Shown here in pieces: positions 7,258-15,382 of a stretch of DNA of 64,000 nucleotides. A program made the position numbers and the translations under genes. The stretch covers positions 18,039-82,038 of the forward strand of contig NZ_JADMNM010000010.1 of assembly GCF_016461955.1 (NCBI RefSeq). The letters run 5' to 3'. The notes under the pieces were generated by a model. That model was not told the origin of the DNA, searched no databases, and was given only the letters and a program-made list of their open reading frames with translations. Within the stretch, counting starts at the first letter, position 1; each line of letters starts with the position of its first letter. This DNA is from Qipengyuania sp. YIM B01966. Its GTDB lineage: Bacteria; Pseudomonadota; Alphaproteobacteria; Sphingomonadales; Sphingomonadaceae.

Positions 7258-10239
7258 TCACTTGCCGCGACGTGGCGGGACAGGTTCGGCCCGTACGCCG
7301 CCTTCGATGCGGATCGTGCCGACATCCAGTGTGCGTGCGGTACCGGCATTGAGGTCGAAATCGATTGCCTCCTCGCGCTCCGTCGGGCGGCCGAAATCGC
7401 GGATCAACCGGGCGCGGAGCCGGCTGGAGCCGTTGGGATCAAGTCGGTCGGAAGCGAACACATTGGCCTTGATCTTGTAAGACCCGCCCGGAGCACGGCG
7501 CAGCCAGTATTCCTCCGGCCCGAACCCGTTGGTCATGTCATTCGACAGCCGCCCGCCGATCAACGTGTGCGGGTAGGAGTATATCGCGGTTTCGCCATTG
7601 GGCTGTTCGACCCACAGGTCGATATCGGTCGCATCGCGGTCCCATTCGATGACCACCCGCACATCGCTGTCGAGATTGGCGATCAGCCGCTGGTCGAGCC
7701 GCACCTCGCCGCCCAGCGCGCGCAGGCGCGGGATCAGCGCATTGGCTTCGCGCAAGGCGATCACCTCGATACCGTCCCACCGCGGATCGGTGTTGGTGAG
7801 CGCAACTTCGGTAAGCAGCGCGATGGCGCGCTCGAGATCGGCCCGTGCAGTGGCGGGATGGGACCGCGCACGTTCGGCCAGCGCGAGCGCCAGCAGGCGT
7901 CTGGGCTGCGGCCGGTCGGGGTCGAGCTGCGCCTGACGCTCGCGCAGCCGCACGGCGAGATCGGCCGCCCCGCCCCAGCGTTCAAGCCGCGCGGCAACCG
8001 CGCCGATGGTGGCGTGATCGGCCGTCGGCAGGTCGAGCGCGGAGAGCAGCACCTCTCGCGCCCGCGCAGCCTGCCCCTTGCGGTGCAGCCAGTCGGCCGT
8101 GTCGAGATAGAAGGCCGGCACCCCGCCCGCCTTGCGGACCCATTCGACATAGGCCGTTTCAAAGGAAGCGGGCGCGGCATCGTAGGCGTCGATATAGTCG
8201 CGCGACGGGCGCCATGCATCGACTGCGATGCGGATCGAACCATCCTCTTCAACCACGCTTTCGGCGCTTGCCGCGTCGCTACTTGTGCGGCGCGAGACAG
8301 AGCTGCCGGTGACGATGATGCTCCCGGAATCGTCAAAGCGCTCGGCAGCGCTGTCGCTCGACGGTGCCGCCTGCTCGCGCACAGCTGGCGGAGGGGGGGG
8401 TGGGGGTGGAGGCGGTGGGGGTGCCGCAACGGGCACAGGCATCGGCGGCGGCGGCGGGCCGCCTGAACTTGGGCGGTTTTCGGCCGGGCGGGCAGCGGGA
8501 TCGAACCGGCGCTGCCACCATTCGACCTCGGACTGCCAGCGCGCGAGGACCACCGCGAACCGGTCGATCCGCGCTTCCTCTGCCGCTTGTGCCGCTTCGT
8601 CGGCACGCGCCCGCCATTCGGCATATTTCGGGTAGCTTGCCGGCGGCTCGATCCGGTTGGCGACGTAATCCTGCGGGCTTTCGAGCACCACGTAAGCCAG
8701 TGTTTCGGACGGCACGCCGTAGCGGCGGCTTTCGGCCAGAAATGCGCTGCGCTGGGTGAACGGGTCGAGCCGGGCGATCCGCCGCGCGGCAAGCAGCGTG
8801 TGCGGCGCGGCCAGCGGCGACGCCTCGCCCGAAAGCGCGATCCGCTGGCGCTCGCGGCCAATCTGCACCGTAACCTCAGCCGCGCCCGGATCGGCGATGA
8901 CCGCGCGCCATTCGCCCGCAGGGGCCGGCAGCGCCAGCCATTCGACCGGTGCGCCATTGGCCCCGGCAACTGCCGTCACGGCGGGGCGCAGCCAGTCGAA
9001 CCGCGCACCGTCGGCCTCGACGATCTGCGCGCCGCCGGCGGTAAGCGCGGCCCGGTCGGCGCCGCGCCCGGCGGGAATGGCAAAGCTGCGGCAAGGCAGT
9101 TGCGGCAAGGCGCCGCCCAGATTGGCGCGCCCGTCGCTGACGAGGATGCAGTGATCGGCCGCCGGCAATGCCGCCAGCGCGTCAAACCCGCTCGCCCCGC
9201 CCGCCCGGATCGCGGCAATCGCGGCGGCCAGCGCTTCGGGTGCGACGGTGCTGGTCGTCTGCCCCTCGGCATCGAACGCGACCAGATCGATCCGCGCCGG
9301 GCGCAGCGCCGCCACCGCCTGTTCGAGCCGTGCGATAAGCGGCGCGCGATCGACTCCTTGCAGCGAATGCGAGCGGTCCCACAGGATACGCAAGGTCCCG
9401 CCGCCAGCGGCCTCGCGCGCGGGCAGCCGGCCGCCGATCTGCCAGCTGCGCTCGCCGGTCTGGGGATGCGCAGCGGCAAGAGGGCGGCGGGCATCATCCG
9501 GCGCCACGCGCAATTCGCGCGCCATCGCCCCGCGCCCCCGCGCCGTGCCTGTCAGCCGCGTTCCACCCAGCGCGGCGGTGGCCCCACCTTCGCGGTCGGG
9601 TTCAACGCTGACCGACCAGCTCTGCGTGTGTCGGTCGAGCCGGATCGGCAGCATCGCGCCCTCGCCAATCGGCGCGACAAAGCGCAGGCGGATGCGCCGC
9701 CCTTCGGCACCGATGGGGAACACGCGGGTGGAAAAGCCGCCGGTTGCCCGGTCGACCTGGCCGATCGCCGGGTCCACCCGCTCGCGCACCCGCGCCTCAT
9801 ACGCCGCGACCGCACGCGCGGGCTCGACCAGTGAGCCATCGATCAGCACCCCGCCAATGTCGAGCGCGTAACCGGTGACGATCGCGCCCGCCGGGAGCGC
9901 GACATTGAGATGCCCTTCAAGCTGTTCCCGCCCATGCCCGGCGAATCGCATTTCAAGGTCGTAATCGGCCAGCGCGCCGCGCGGCCGCACCGTCAGCGCA
10001 TAATCGAGCAGCCGCAGGGCGACCTTATTCTCCTCGGTCCTGACCCCGCGCGGATAGGCCACCAGCGACGGGTTCGCGAGCGGATCGGTGTTGGGCGCCA
10101 CCGGCGCTGTCGGCGGGGCGGGAAGCGGCGGGCGCGGCGGAGCGATCCGCTCCTGCTCCTGCGCCTGCGCGGGTCCGGCGAGCAGCGCCGCCGCGATGAT
10201 TGCCCCAATCCCTGCCTGCCACACCCTTCGCGTCATCAT
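7258..10239 (-). CDS. Secreted VIT / VWA-like / DUF2135 protein
   Basis: 993 residues. An N-terminal signal peptide (MTRRVWQAGIGAIIAAALLA, cleavage near AQA) is followed by a VIT-like beta domain (about 90-260). Next comes a von Willebrand A-like region with a DxSxS-type motif (WDRSHSLQ) and ILVSDGRA. An all-proline run near residues 610-625 separates it from a C-terminal helical repeat region and a DUF2135 domain (DIDLWVEQPNGETAIYSYP). Proteins of this build are secreted or envelope-bound; function unknown, with adhesion or protein-protein contact inferred from VIT/VWA relatives. Two adjacent ATGs (10237-10239 and 10234-10236) follow AGGGGG; either could start. Confidence 0.85.
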   Translation of the reverse strand: MMTRRVWQAGIGAIIAAALLAGPAQAQEQERIAPPRPPLPAPPTAPVAPNTDPLANPSLVAYPRGVRTEENKVALRLLDYALTVRPRGALADYDLEMRFAGHGREQLEGHLNVALPAGAIVTGYALDIGGVLIDGSLVEPARAVAAYEARVRERVDPAIGQVDRATGGFSTRVFPIGAEGRRIRLRFVAPIGEGAMLPIRLDRHTQSWSVSVEPDREGGATAALGGTRLTGTARGRGAMARELRVAPDDARRPLAAAHPQTGERSWQIGGRLPAREAAGGGTLRILWDRSHSLQGVDRAPLIARLEQAVAALRPARIDLVAFDAEGQTTSTVAPEALAAAIAAIRAGGASGFDALAALPAADHCILVSDGRANLGGALPQLPCRSFAIPAGRGADRAALTAGGAQIVEADGARFDWLRPAVTAVAGANGAPVEWLALPAPAGEWRAVIADPGAAEVTVQIGRERQRIALSGEASPLAAPHTLLAARRIARLDPFTQRSAFLAESRRYGVPSETLAYVVLESPQDYVANRIEPPASYPKYAEWRARADEAAQAAEEARIDRFAVVLARWQSEVEWWQRRFDPAARPAENRPSSGGPPPPPMPVPVAAPPPPPPPPPPPPAVREQAAPSSDSAAERFDDSGSIIVTGSSVSRRTSSDAASAESVVEEDGSIRIAVDAWRPSRDYIDAYDAAPASFETAYVEWVRKAGGVPAFYLDTADWLHRKGQAARAREVLLSALDLPTADHATIGAVAARLERWGGAADLAVRLRERQAQLDPDRPQPRRLLALALAERARSHPATARADLERAIALLTEVALTNTDPRWDGIEVIALREANALIPRLRALGGEVRLDQRLIANLDSDVRVVIEWDRDATDIDLWVEQPNGETAIYSYPHTLIGGRLSNDMTNGFGPEEYWLRRAPGGSYKIKANVFASDRLDPNGSSRLRARLIRDFGRPTEREEAIDFDLNAGTARTLDVGTIRIEGGVRAEPVPPRRGK

Positions 10240-10419
10240 TACCCCCTATTGGCTCTGCCCCAGCAGGCTGCCTTTGCCCAGCTTAACGCCGGATGACGCG
10301 TAGCGCGCGCAGAATCTCGGCCGCAAAGGCTTGCCGCCGCGCCGGCGCGCCCCGATAGGGCAAGTGTGATGTCCCGCGCCGGTGCCGGCGCTGCGGACCG
10401 GCCAACAGGAGCGCGTAAT

Positions 10420-11892
10420 ATGAGCGGCCCCCACCGCACGGCGATCGTCATCGGCAGCGGCTTTGGCGGGCTGGCGCTCGCCATCAGGCTGCAAAGCGCA
10501 GGGATCGCCACGACGATCTTCGAAGCGCGCGACCGGCCCGGTGGCCGCGCCTATGTGTGGCAACGCGAAGGCCATGTGTTCGATGCCGGCCCCACCGTTA
10601 TCACCGATCCGGCGTGCCTGCGCGAATTATGGGCGCTGTCGGGCAGCGAGATGGCCGATGATGTCGAACTGATCCCGGTCGAACCGTTCTACCGTCTGGT
10701 GTGGAACGACGGCACGCGGTTCGATTACGCCGGCGACAATGATGTGCTCGAACGCAATATCGCCGCGCTGGAGCCGCGCGATGTCGCCGGTTATCGCCGC
10801 TTTCTGGACTATTCGAAGGGCGTCTATCGCGAAGGCTACGAGAAGCTGGGTGCGGTGCCATTCCTCGATTTCGGCTCGATGGTCCGCGCTGCCCCCGCGC
10901 TAGCGCGCTATCAGGCGTGGCAGTCGGTCTATTCCGCGGTCTCGCGCCACATCTCCAATGACAAGCTGCGGCAGGCCTTTTCCTTCCACACATTGCTGGT
11001 GGGCGGTAACCCGATGACCACCAGTTCGATCTATGCGCTGATCCACCACCTCGAGAAATCGGGCGGCGTCTGGTTCGCGCGCGGCGGGACCAACCGGCTG
11101 GTCGCGGGGATGGTGGCCCTGTTCGAGCGGCTGGGCGGCACTATCCACTGCGGCGAGCCGGTGCAGGCGATCACCCATGCCGGCAAGCGCGTAACCGGGG
11201 TCATCACCGCGTCGGGCGCGCATCAGGCCGACATGGTCGCGTCAAACGGCGATATCGTCCACACCTATCGCCTGCTTGGCGATCATCCGCGCGGCCGCCA
11301 GGCGGTGCGCCGGCTGGAGCGCAAGCGGTTTTCGCCCAGCCTGTTCGTGGTCCATTTCGGGCTGGAGGGCCACTATCCCGAGATCGCGCACCACTCGATC
11401 ATCTTTTCGGACCGCTACGGCCCGCTGCTCGACGATCTTTACAAGCATGGGGTGGTGGCAGGCGACCCTTCGCTCTACCTCCACCACCCGACCGCGACCG
11501 ATCCGTCCATGGCCCCGCCGGGCCACTCGACCTTCTATGCGCTTGCCCCGGTGCCCAATCTCGCCAAGGGCGATGTCGACTGGGACGCGGAGGCCGAACG
11601 CTACCGCGAGGTGGTGTTCGACCGGCTGGAGCAGACGGTGCTGCCGGGCCTGCGCGACCGGCTGACCGTGCAGTTCTGCTATACCCCGCAGGATTTCACG
11701 CAGGATCTGTCCGCCCATCTCGGCAGTGCCTTCAGCCTCGAGCCGACGCTGCTGCAGAGCGCCTACTTCCGAGGGCACAACCGCGACGATCATTTCGGCA
11801 ATTTGTATTTGGTGGGCGCGGGGACGCATCCGGGCGCCGGCATTCCGGGCGTGGTCGGCAGCGCCAAGGCGACTGCCGGTTTGATGATCTGA
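10420..11892 (+). CDS. crtI: Phytoene desaturase
   Basis: 490 residues. CrtI desaturates phytoene to lycopene with FAD, at the membrane. The start MSGPHRTAIVIG at 10420 is chosen for the AGGAG about eight bases upstream. The N-terminal FAD motif GSGFGGLALAIRLQSAG is followed by the family pattern RPGGRAYVWQREGHVFDAGP. The C-terminal carotenoid-desaturase signature NLYLVGAGTHPGAGIPGVVG is intact. crtZ follows after 23 bases, so the two probably share a transcript; a 180-base gap separates crtI from the divergent VIT-protein gene and must hold both promoters. Confidence 0.97.
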   Translation: MSGPHRTAIVIGSGFGGLALAIRLQSAGIATTIFEARDRPGGRAYVWQREGHVFDAGPTVITDPACLRELWALSGSEMADDVELIPVEPFYRLVWNDGTRFDYAGDNDVLERNIAALEPRDVAGYRRFLDYSKGVYREGYEKLGAVPFLDFGSMVRAAPALARYQAWQSVYSAVSRHISNDKLRQAFSFHTLLVGGNPMTTSSIYALIHHLEKSGGVWFARGGTNRLVAGMVALFERLGGTIHCGEPVQAITHAGKRVTGVITASGAHQADMVASNGDIVHTYRLLGDHPRGRQAVRRLERKRFSPSLFVVHFGLEGHYPEIAHHSIIFSDRYGPLLDDLYKHGVVAGDPSLYLHHPTATDPSMAPPGHSTFYALAPVPNLAKGDVDWDAEAERYREVVFDRLEQTVLPGLRDRLTVQFCYTPQDFTQDLSAHLGSAFSLEPTLLQSAYFRGHNRDDHFGNLYLVGAGTHPGAGIPGVVGSAKATAGLMI

Positions 11893-11915
11893 TCGCCCCG
11901 GCCTAGGATAGATCC

Positions 11916-12413
11916 ATGTTCACGCTTGTCGCCCTGTTCGTGCTGACCGTCGCGTTCATGGAGCTGTTTGCCTATGCCATGCACCGGTGGGTGATGCACG
12001 GGGCGGGCTGGTTCCTCCATGCCAGCCATCACCGCGAACGGACCGGCTGGTTCGAATGGAACGATGCCTATGCGGCGATCTTCGCTCTGCCCTCGATCGC
12101 GCTGATCTGGGCCGGGGTGCATGGCGGCTGGGGACCAAAGGCCACGGCGATCGGCGCGGGCATCGCCGCCTATGGGGCGATCTATTTCGGGTTCCACGAC
12201 TGGATCGTCCATCGCCGGCTGCCCCACCGGATCGTGCCCCGCTCGCCCTATTTCAAGCGGATCGTCCAGGCGCACCGGCTGCATCATGTGATTGCCAGCC
12301 GAAAGGGCGCGGTGAGTTTCGGGTTCCTCTATGCGCCGCCCATTTCGCGCCTGCTGGCCGAGCTGGAGCAATCAAAGGAAGGCCGCCAGCGCCTACCGCA
12401 AGGCGGCGGCTGA
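11916..12413 (+). CDS. crtZ: Beta-carotene 3-hydroxylase
   Basis: 165 residues, the expected size. CrtZ adds hydroxyls at C3 and C3' of beta-carotene to give zeaxanthin. It is a di-iron membrane enzyme. All histidine boxes are present: HRWVMH, HASHHRERTGWFEWND, FHDWIVHRR and HRLHH. Hydrophobic helices flank them. The last 21 bases overlap the 3' end of crtB on the opposite strand, so the two convergent transcripts share their ends. Confidence 0.96.
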   Translation: MFTLVALFVLTVAFMELFAYAMHRWVMHGAGWFLHASHHRERTGWFEWNDAYAAIFALPSIALIWAGVHGGWGPKATAIGAGIAAYGAIYFGFHDWIVHRRLPHRIVPRSPYFKRIVQAHRLHHVIASRKGAVSFGFLYAPPISRLLAELEQSKEGRQRLPQGGG

Positions 12414-13373
12414 AACCGGCGGGCGCTGCCACAGCCCGTCGCGCGCAGTAGCTTCGGGCGCTCGACCGGCAGCGCCGAACAGGCTGCGGCCCACGACGGC
12501 GAGCTTGGCGGTATTCGGCACGATCACCCGCTCATCCCACGCTGCGGCCCCGCGCGCGGCGACCGCCTCGCCAATTGCGCCATAGATGCCCTCGGCCGCC
12601 AGCACCGCCCAGCGCGAGCGGAACGGCAACCGCACCGCGCCGACCCGCGCAGACCGGCGATAGCTTAGCGCCATCTGCGCCAGCCCTTGGGCGAACATGG
12701 CGCTGATCGCGCGCGTTTCCGGCCCGGCCAGCGCGCGTGCGCTGACCCCGGCGGCGGAAAGCCATTCGGCGGGAATATAGCACCGGCCCTGCGCTGCGTC
12801 GGGCACGATGTCGCGGGCGATGTTGGCGAGCTGGAACGCGATACCGAGATCGGCCGCGCGGTCGAGCGTATCGGCATCACCCGCTGGCGCACCGAGGATC
12901 GGCGCCATCAGCACCCCCACCGCGCCCGCCACCCGGTAACAATAATCGAGCAGGTCGTCGGTCGTCTGCGGCCCCCAGCCTGCCGCGTCGAGCGCGAAGC
13001 CCGACAGGTGCGCCGCGATTGCCGCGCGGTCGAGCGGAACTTCGCGCGCTACCTGCCGCAGGGCGGCAAAAGGGAGCGGCACCGACACCTCAGTGTCGAG
13101 AGCCGCATGGGTCCAAGCGGTGAGCCTTGCGTGCCGCTGCCGGGCATCCTCGGCGCCCGGCGTGGCGGCACTATGCCCGACCTCCTGCCCGTCGGTCAGG
13201 TCGTCCGCCGCGCGGCACCATGCATAGAGCAGCCAGACGCGTTCGCGCACTTGCGGCGCCAGCAGCCTGCTGGCCATCGCGAAGCTGGTCGATCCGCGCG
13301 CGATGATCGATCGCGTGACCTCGACGAGTTCGCCGCGTGGGCCGCTCCACGCGGTTTCCATCACTGGCGCCAC
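12393..13373 (-). CDS. crtB: Phytoene synthase
   Basis: 326 residues. CrtB condenses two GGPP to 15-cis-phytoene, the committed step. The two aspartate-rich prenyl-diphosphate binding regions are visible: LYAWCRAADDLTD near residue 50, and AFQLANIARDIVPDAAQGRC near residue 180, followed by YIPAEWL. Its start lies inside the last 13 bases of crtY, so crtY and crtB form a translationally coupled pair. crtE (GGPP synthase) is not in the window. Confidence 0.96.
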   Translation of the reverse strand: MAPVMETAWSGPRGELVEVTRSIIARGSTSFAMASRLLAPQVRERVWLLYAWCRAADDLTDGQEVGHSAATPGAEDARQRHARLTAWTHAALDTEVSVPLPFAALRQVAREVPLDRAAIAAHLSGFALDAAGWGPQTTDDLLDYCYRVAGAVGVLMAPILGAPAGDADTLDRAADLGIAFQLANIARDIVPDAAQGRCYIPAEWLSAAGVSARALAGPETRAISAMFAQGLAQMALSYRRSARVGAVRLPFRSRWAVLAAEGIYGAIGEAVAARGAAAWDERVIVPNTAKLAVVGRSLFGAAGRAPEATARDGLWQRPPVSAAALR

Positions 13374-14524
13374 GACGGCCTGCGCCCCGCCAGCGCCATC
13401 ATCGCCGCGCCGACTCCAACCGGCGGCTTGCCGCTGAGGATGCGGAGCTTGTCCAGCGCGGTCAGTTGCCCGCTGTAAAACCGCGCCACCGTGTCCGCAT
13501 CAAGGCGGTAGAAATGCGCGAAGATACGGCGGCGCTCGCCCGGCGGGGCGGCCCAGAACAGCATCCGGTTGAGCAGGCGGAAAAAGCTCGTCGCCTGCCA
13601 ATGGCGCAGAAACGCGCCGCGCGACCATTGCGCGAGCACGGGCGCGCTCAGCGGATTGGGCAGCGCGGCCAGTTCGGCCGCATTGCGGAGCGCCAGCCCG
13701 ATCGAATAGCCGGTGGTCGGATGGAAGAAGGCGCCGGCCATGCCGAGCCGGGGGACGGGATCGCTCTCTGGCCAGAACACGGCCGGATCGCCGTCAAGCG
13801 CCAGCGGCAGCACCCCGGTTTCGGTTCGGCCAGGCGTGCCGGTGATGCCGCGCTCGGCCGCCAGCGCGGCCACCCGGTCGCTGACGGTCGGAACGTCGAG
13901 CGCCGGGTCAAGCGTGTAGTAGGTGTCCTCCACGAGCACCCGGTCAGCCGCAAACGGCAGCAGATAGACGAAACGGTAGCCGCCGATCTGGTCGGGCGTA
14001 GCGTCCATCACCATCGGGACTGCCGGCACGCCGCTGGTGGCATCATATTCGATCCCGACGAAGTTTTGCCAGGCCAGCTCCATCCCCGGCATCGGCCCGG
14101 CCGGACCCCGGCAATCGATTACCGCGCTGCCGGCGATCTCGCTGCCGTCAGCCAGCGCGACATGATCCGCGGCCAATCGCGCGATCGCGCTGTCGAGGCG
14201 GCGCCGTTCGGGCGGGATATGAGCGATGATTGCTTCGTGCAGGCGCTCGCTGGCGACCGACAGATAGCCGATCTCGATCGTCCGGCTGTGCGCGCCGAAG
14301 CGCACCTGATGGGCGGGCCAGCGCCTCGGCGACAGGCTGGCGAGCAGTTCGGCCGCGCTCGGCGGCACATCGGTGTCGAAGCACGACCAGGTGTGGTTGC
14401 CACCAAAGCTGGAGCCGCCTTCGACCAGCACGAACTCGATCTCGGGCTGCGCGCGCTGCAGCGCCAGCGCCGCCAGACCGCCGGCCAGCCCGCCCCCGGC
14501 AATAATCAGCGGCCCTTTGCACAT
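13361..14524 (-). CDS. crtY: Lycopene beta-cyclase
   Basis: 387 residues. CrtY cyclises both ends of lycopene to beta-carotene. The FAD/NAD-type motif IIAGGGLAGGLAALALQ is at the N-terminus, followed by the family motif NHTWSCFDTDVP. The cyclase block PMVMDATPDQIGGYRFVYLL and VLVEDTYYTLD are typical of CrtY. It is the upstream gene of the crtY-crtB pair. Only 42 bases separate its ATG from the divergent hydroxylase gene at 14567, so their promoters must overlap. Confidence 0.96.
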   Translation of the reverse strand: MCKGPLIIAGGGLAGGLAALALQRAQPEIEFVLVEGGSSFGGNHTWSCFDTDVPPSAAELLASLSPRRWPAHQVRFGAHSRTIEIGYLSVASERLHEAIIAHIPPERRRLDSAIARLAADHVALADGSEIAGSAVIDCRGPAGPMPGMELAWQNFVGIEYDATSGVPAVPMVMDATPDQIGGYRFVYLLPFAADRVLVEDTYYTLDPALDVPTVSDRVAALAAERGITGTPGRTETGVLPLALDGDPAVFWPESDPVPRLGMAGAFFHPTTGYSIGLALRNAAELAALPNPLSAPVLAQWSRGAFLRHWQATSFFRLLNRMLFWAAPPGERRRIFAHFYRLDADTVARFYSGQLTALDKLRILSGKPPVGVGAAMMALAGRRPSWRQ

Positions 14525-14566
14525 GGCGGTGTTCTAGTGGTCAGACCCTGCTATGCAAGCGCGGCA

Positions 14567-15310
14567 ATGACCCGGCTGACGCTCTTTTCGACGATCATCG
14601 CGATGACGCTGATCGTGGCGGTGCGCTATCTCGCGGTCAGCGGGGCGTTCGCCTGGCTCGGCCTGCGCCGCCATCCGCAGTTGCATGACGGGCTGGCCCG
14701 GCAAATCCGCCGCGAAATCGGCTGGTCGCTGGCCAGCACGGCGATCTATGCCGCGCCGGCGGCGGCGGCGGTCTGGGCCTGGCAGGAGCGCGGCTGGACG
14801 CGCATCTATACCGACCTGGGCGCCTATCCGCTGTGGTGGCTGCCGCTATCGCTGCTGCTGGCGCTGTTCATCCAGGATAGCTGGTTTTACTGGACTCACC
14901 GGTGGATGCACCGCCCGGCGGTGTTCCGGCGGGTGCACGCCGTGCACCATGCGAGCCGCCCGCCGACCGCCTGGGCAGCGATGAGCTTCCACCCGCTCGA
15001 GGCGATTACCGGCGCGATCGTCGTGCCGCTGACCGTATTCGTGCTGCCTATGCATCTGGGGGTCGTAGGGGCGTGGCTGACGATCATGACCGTAATGGGC
15101 ACCCTCAATCACATGGGCTGGGAGTTGTTCCCCCGCTGGCTGGTCGAAGGGCGCGCCGGGCGCCACCTGATCACTGCTACGCATCACCAGCAGCACCATG
15201 ATCGCTACAATTGCAATTACGGCCTCTATTTCCGCTTCTGGGATCGACTGTGCGACACTGATCGCGGACTGGGCCGCTTCAAGAATGCGGCCTCGGAGCC
15301 TCAACATTAA
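14567..15310 (+). CDS. crtG: Membrane di-iron hydroxylase, probable carotenoid 2,2'-hydroxylase
   Basis: 247 residues, fatty-acid-hydroxylase/sterol-desaturase superfamily. Three histidine boxes are clear: WTHRWMHRP, HAVHHASRPPTAW and TATHHQQHHDRYNCNYGLYF. Hydrophobic segments at about 5-30, 45-65, 80-105 and 150-180 suggest an integral membrane enzyme. The position inside the crt cluster, divergent from crtY, and the resemblance to Brevundimonas-type CrtG suggest that it hydroxylates zeaxanthin at C2 and C2' to caloxanthin and nostoxanthin, the yellow pigments of many sphingomonads. The superfamily is certain; the CrtG assignment is inference from context and remembered similarity. Confidence 0.7.
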   Translation: MTRLTLFSTIIAMTLIVAVRYLAVSGAFAWLGLRRHPQLHDGLARQIRREIGWSLASTAIYAAPAAAAVWAWQERGWTRIYTDLGAYPLWWLPLSLLLALFIQDSWFYWTHRWMHRPAVFRRVHAVHHASRPPTAWAAMSFHPLEAITGAIVVPLTVFVLPMHLGVVGAWLTIMTVMGTLNHMGWELFPRWLVEGRAGRHLITATHHQQHHDRYNCNYGLYFRFWDRLCDTDRGLGRFKNAASEPQH

Positions 15311-15324
15311 ACAACATTAGGTGC

Positions 15325-15349
15325 GGAACGTTGGTTGCTGTCCGCTGTT
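15325..15349 (+). promoter_or_regulatory. Candidate EcfG-type general stress promoter
   Basis: GGAAC (15325-15329), 16 bases, then TGTT (15346-15349). The alphaproteobacterial general stress sigma factor recognises GGAAC-N16/17-CGTT; this copy differs at one base of the -10 element. It sits just ahead of the six-gene glycosyltransferase operon and is the only promoter-like sequence seen there. Two exact matches elsewhere in the window (38385, 47563) support the idea that this genome uses the motif. Confidence 0.6.
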
Positions 15350-15382
15350 TGTTCGATGCGGCCGCAACCGCGGCACGCATCA

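Noticed and set aside
8393..8425. Possible frameshift at the proline-coding run in the VIT protein
   Set aside because: The frame stays open with sensible domains on both sides, so the run is read as a real proline rod.
15335..15382. TTG 15335 or ATG 15356 as start of the Mfd-like gene
   Set aside because: TTG overlaps the -10 promoter element and ATG 15356 sits at the predicted transcript start, so ATG 15383 is preferred.
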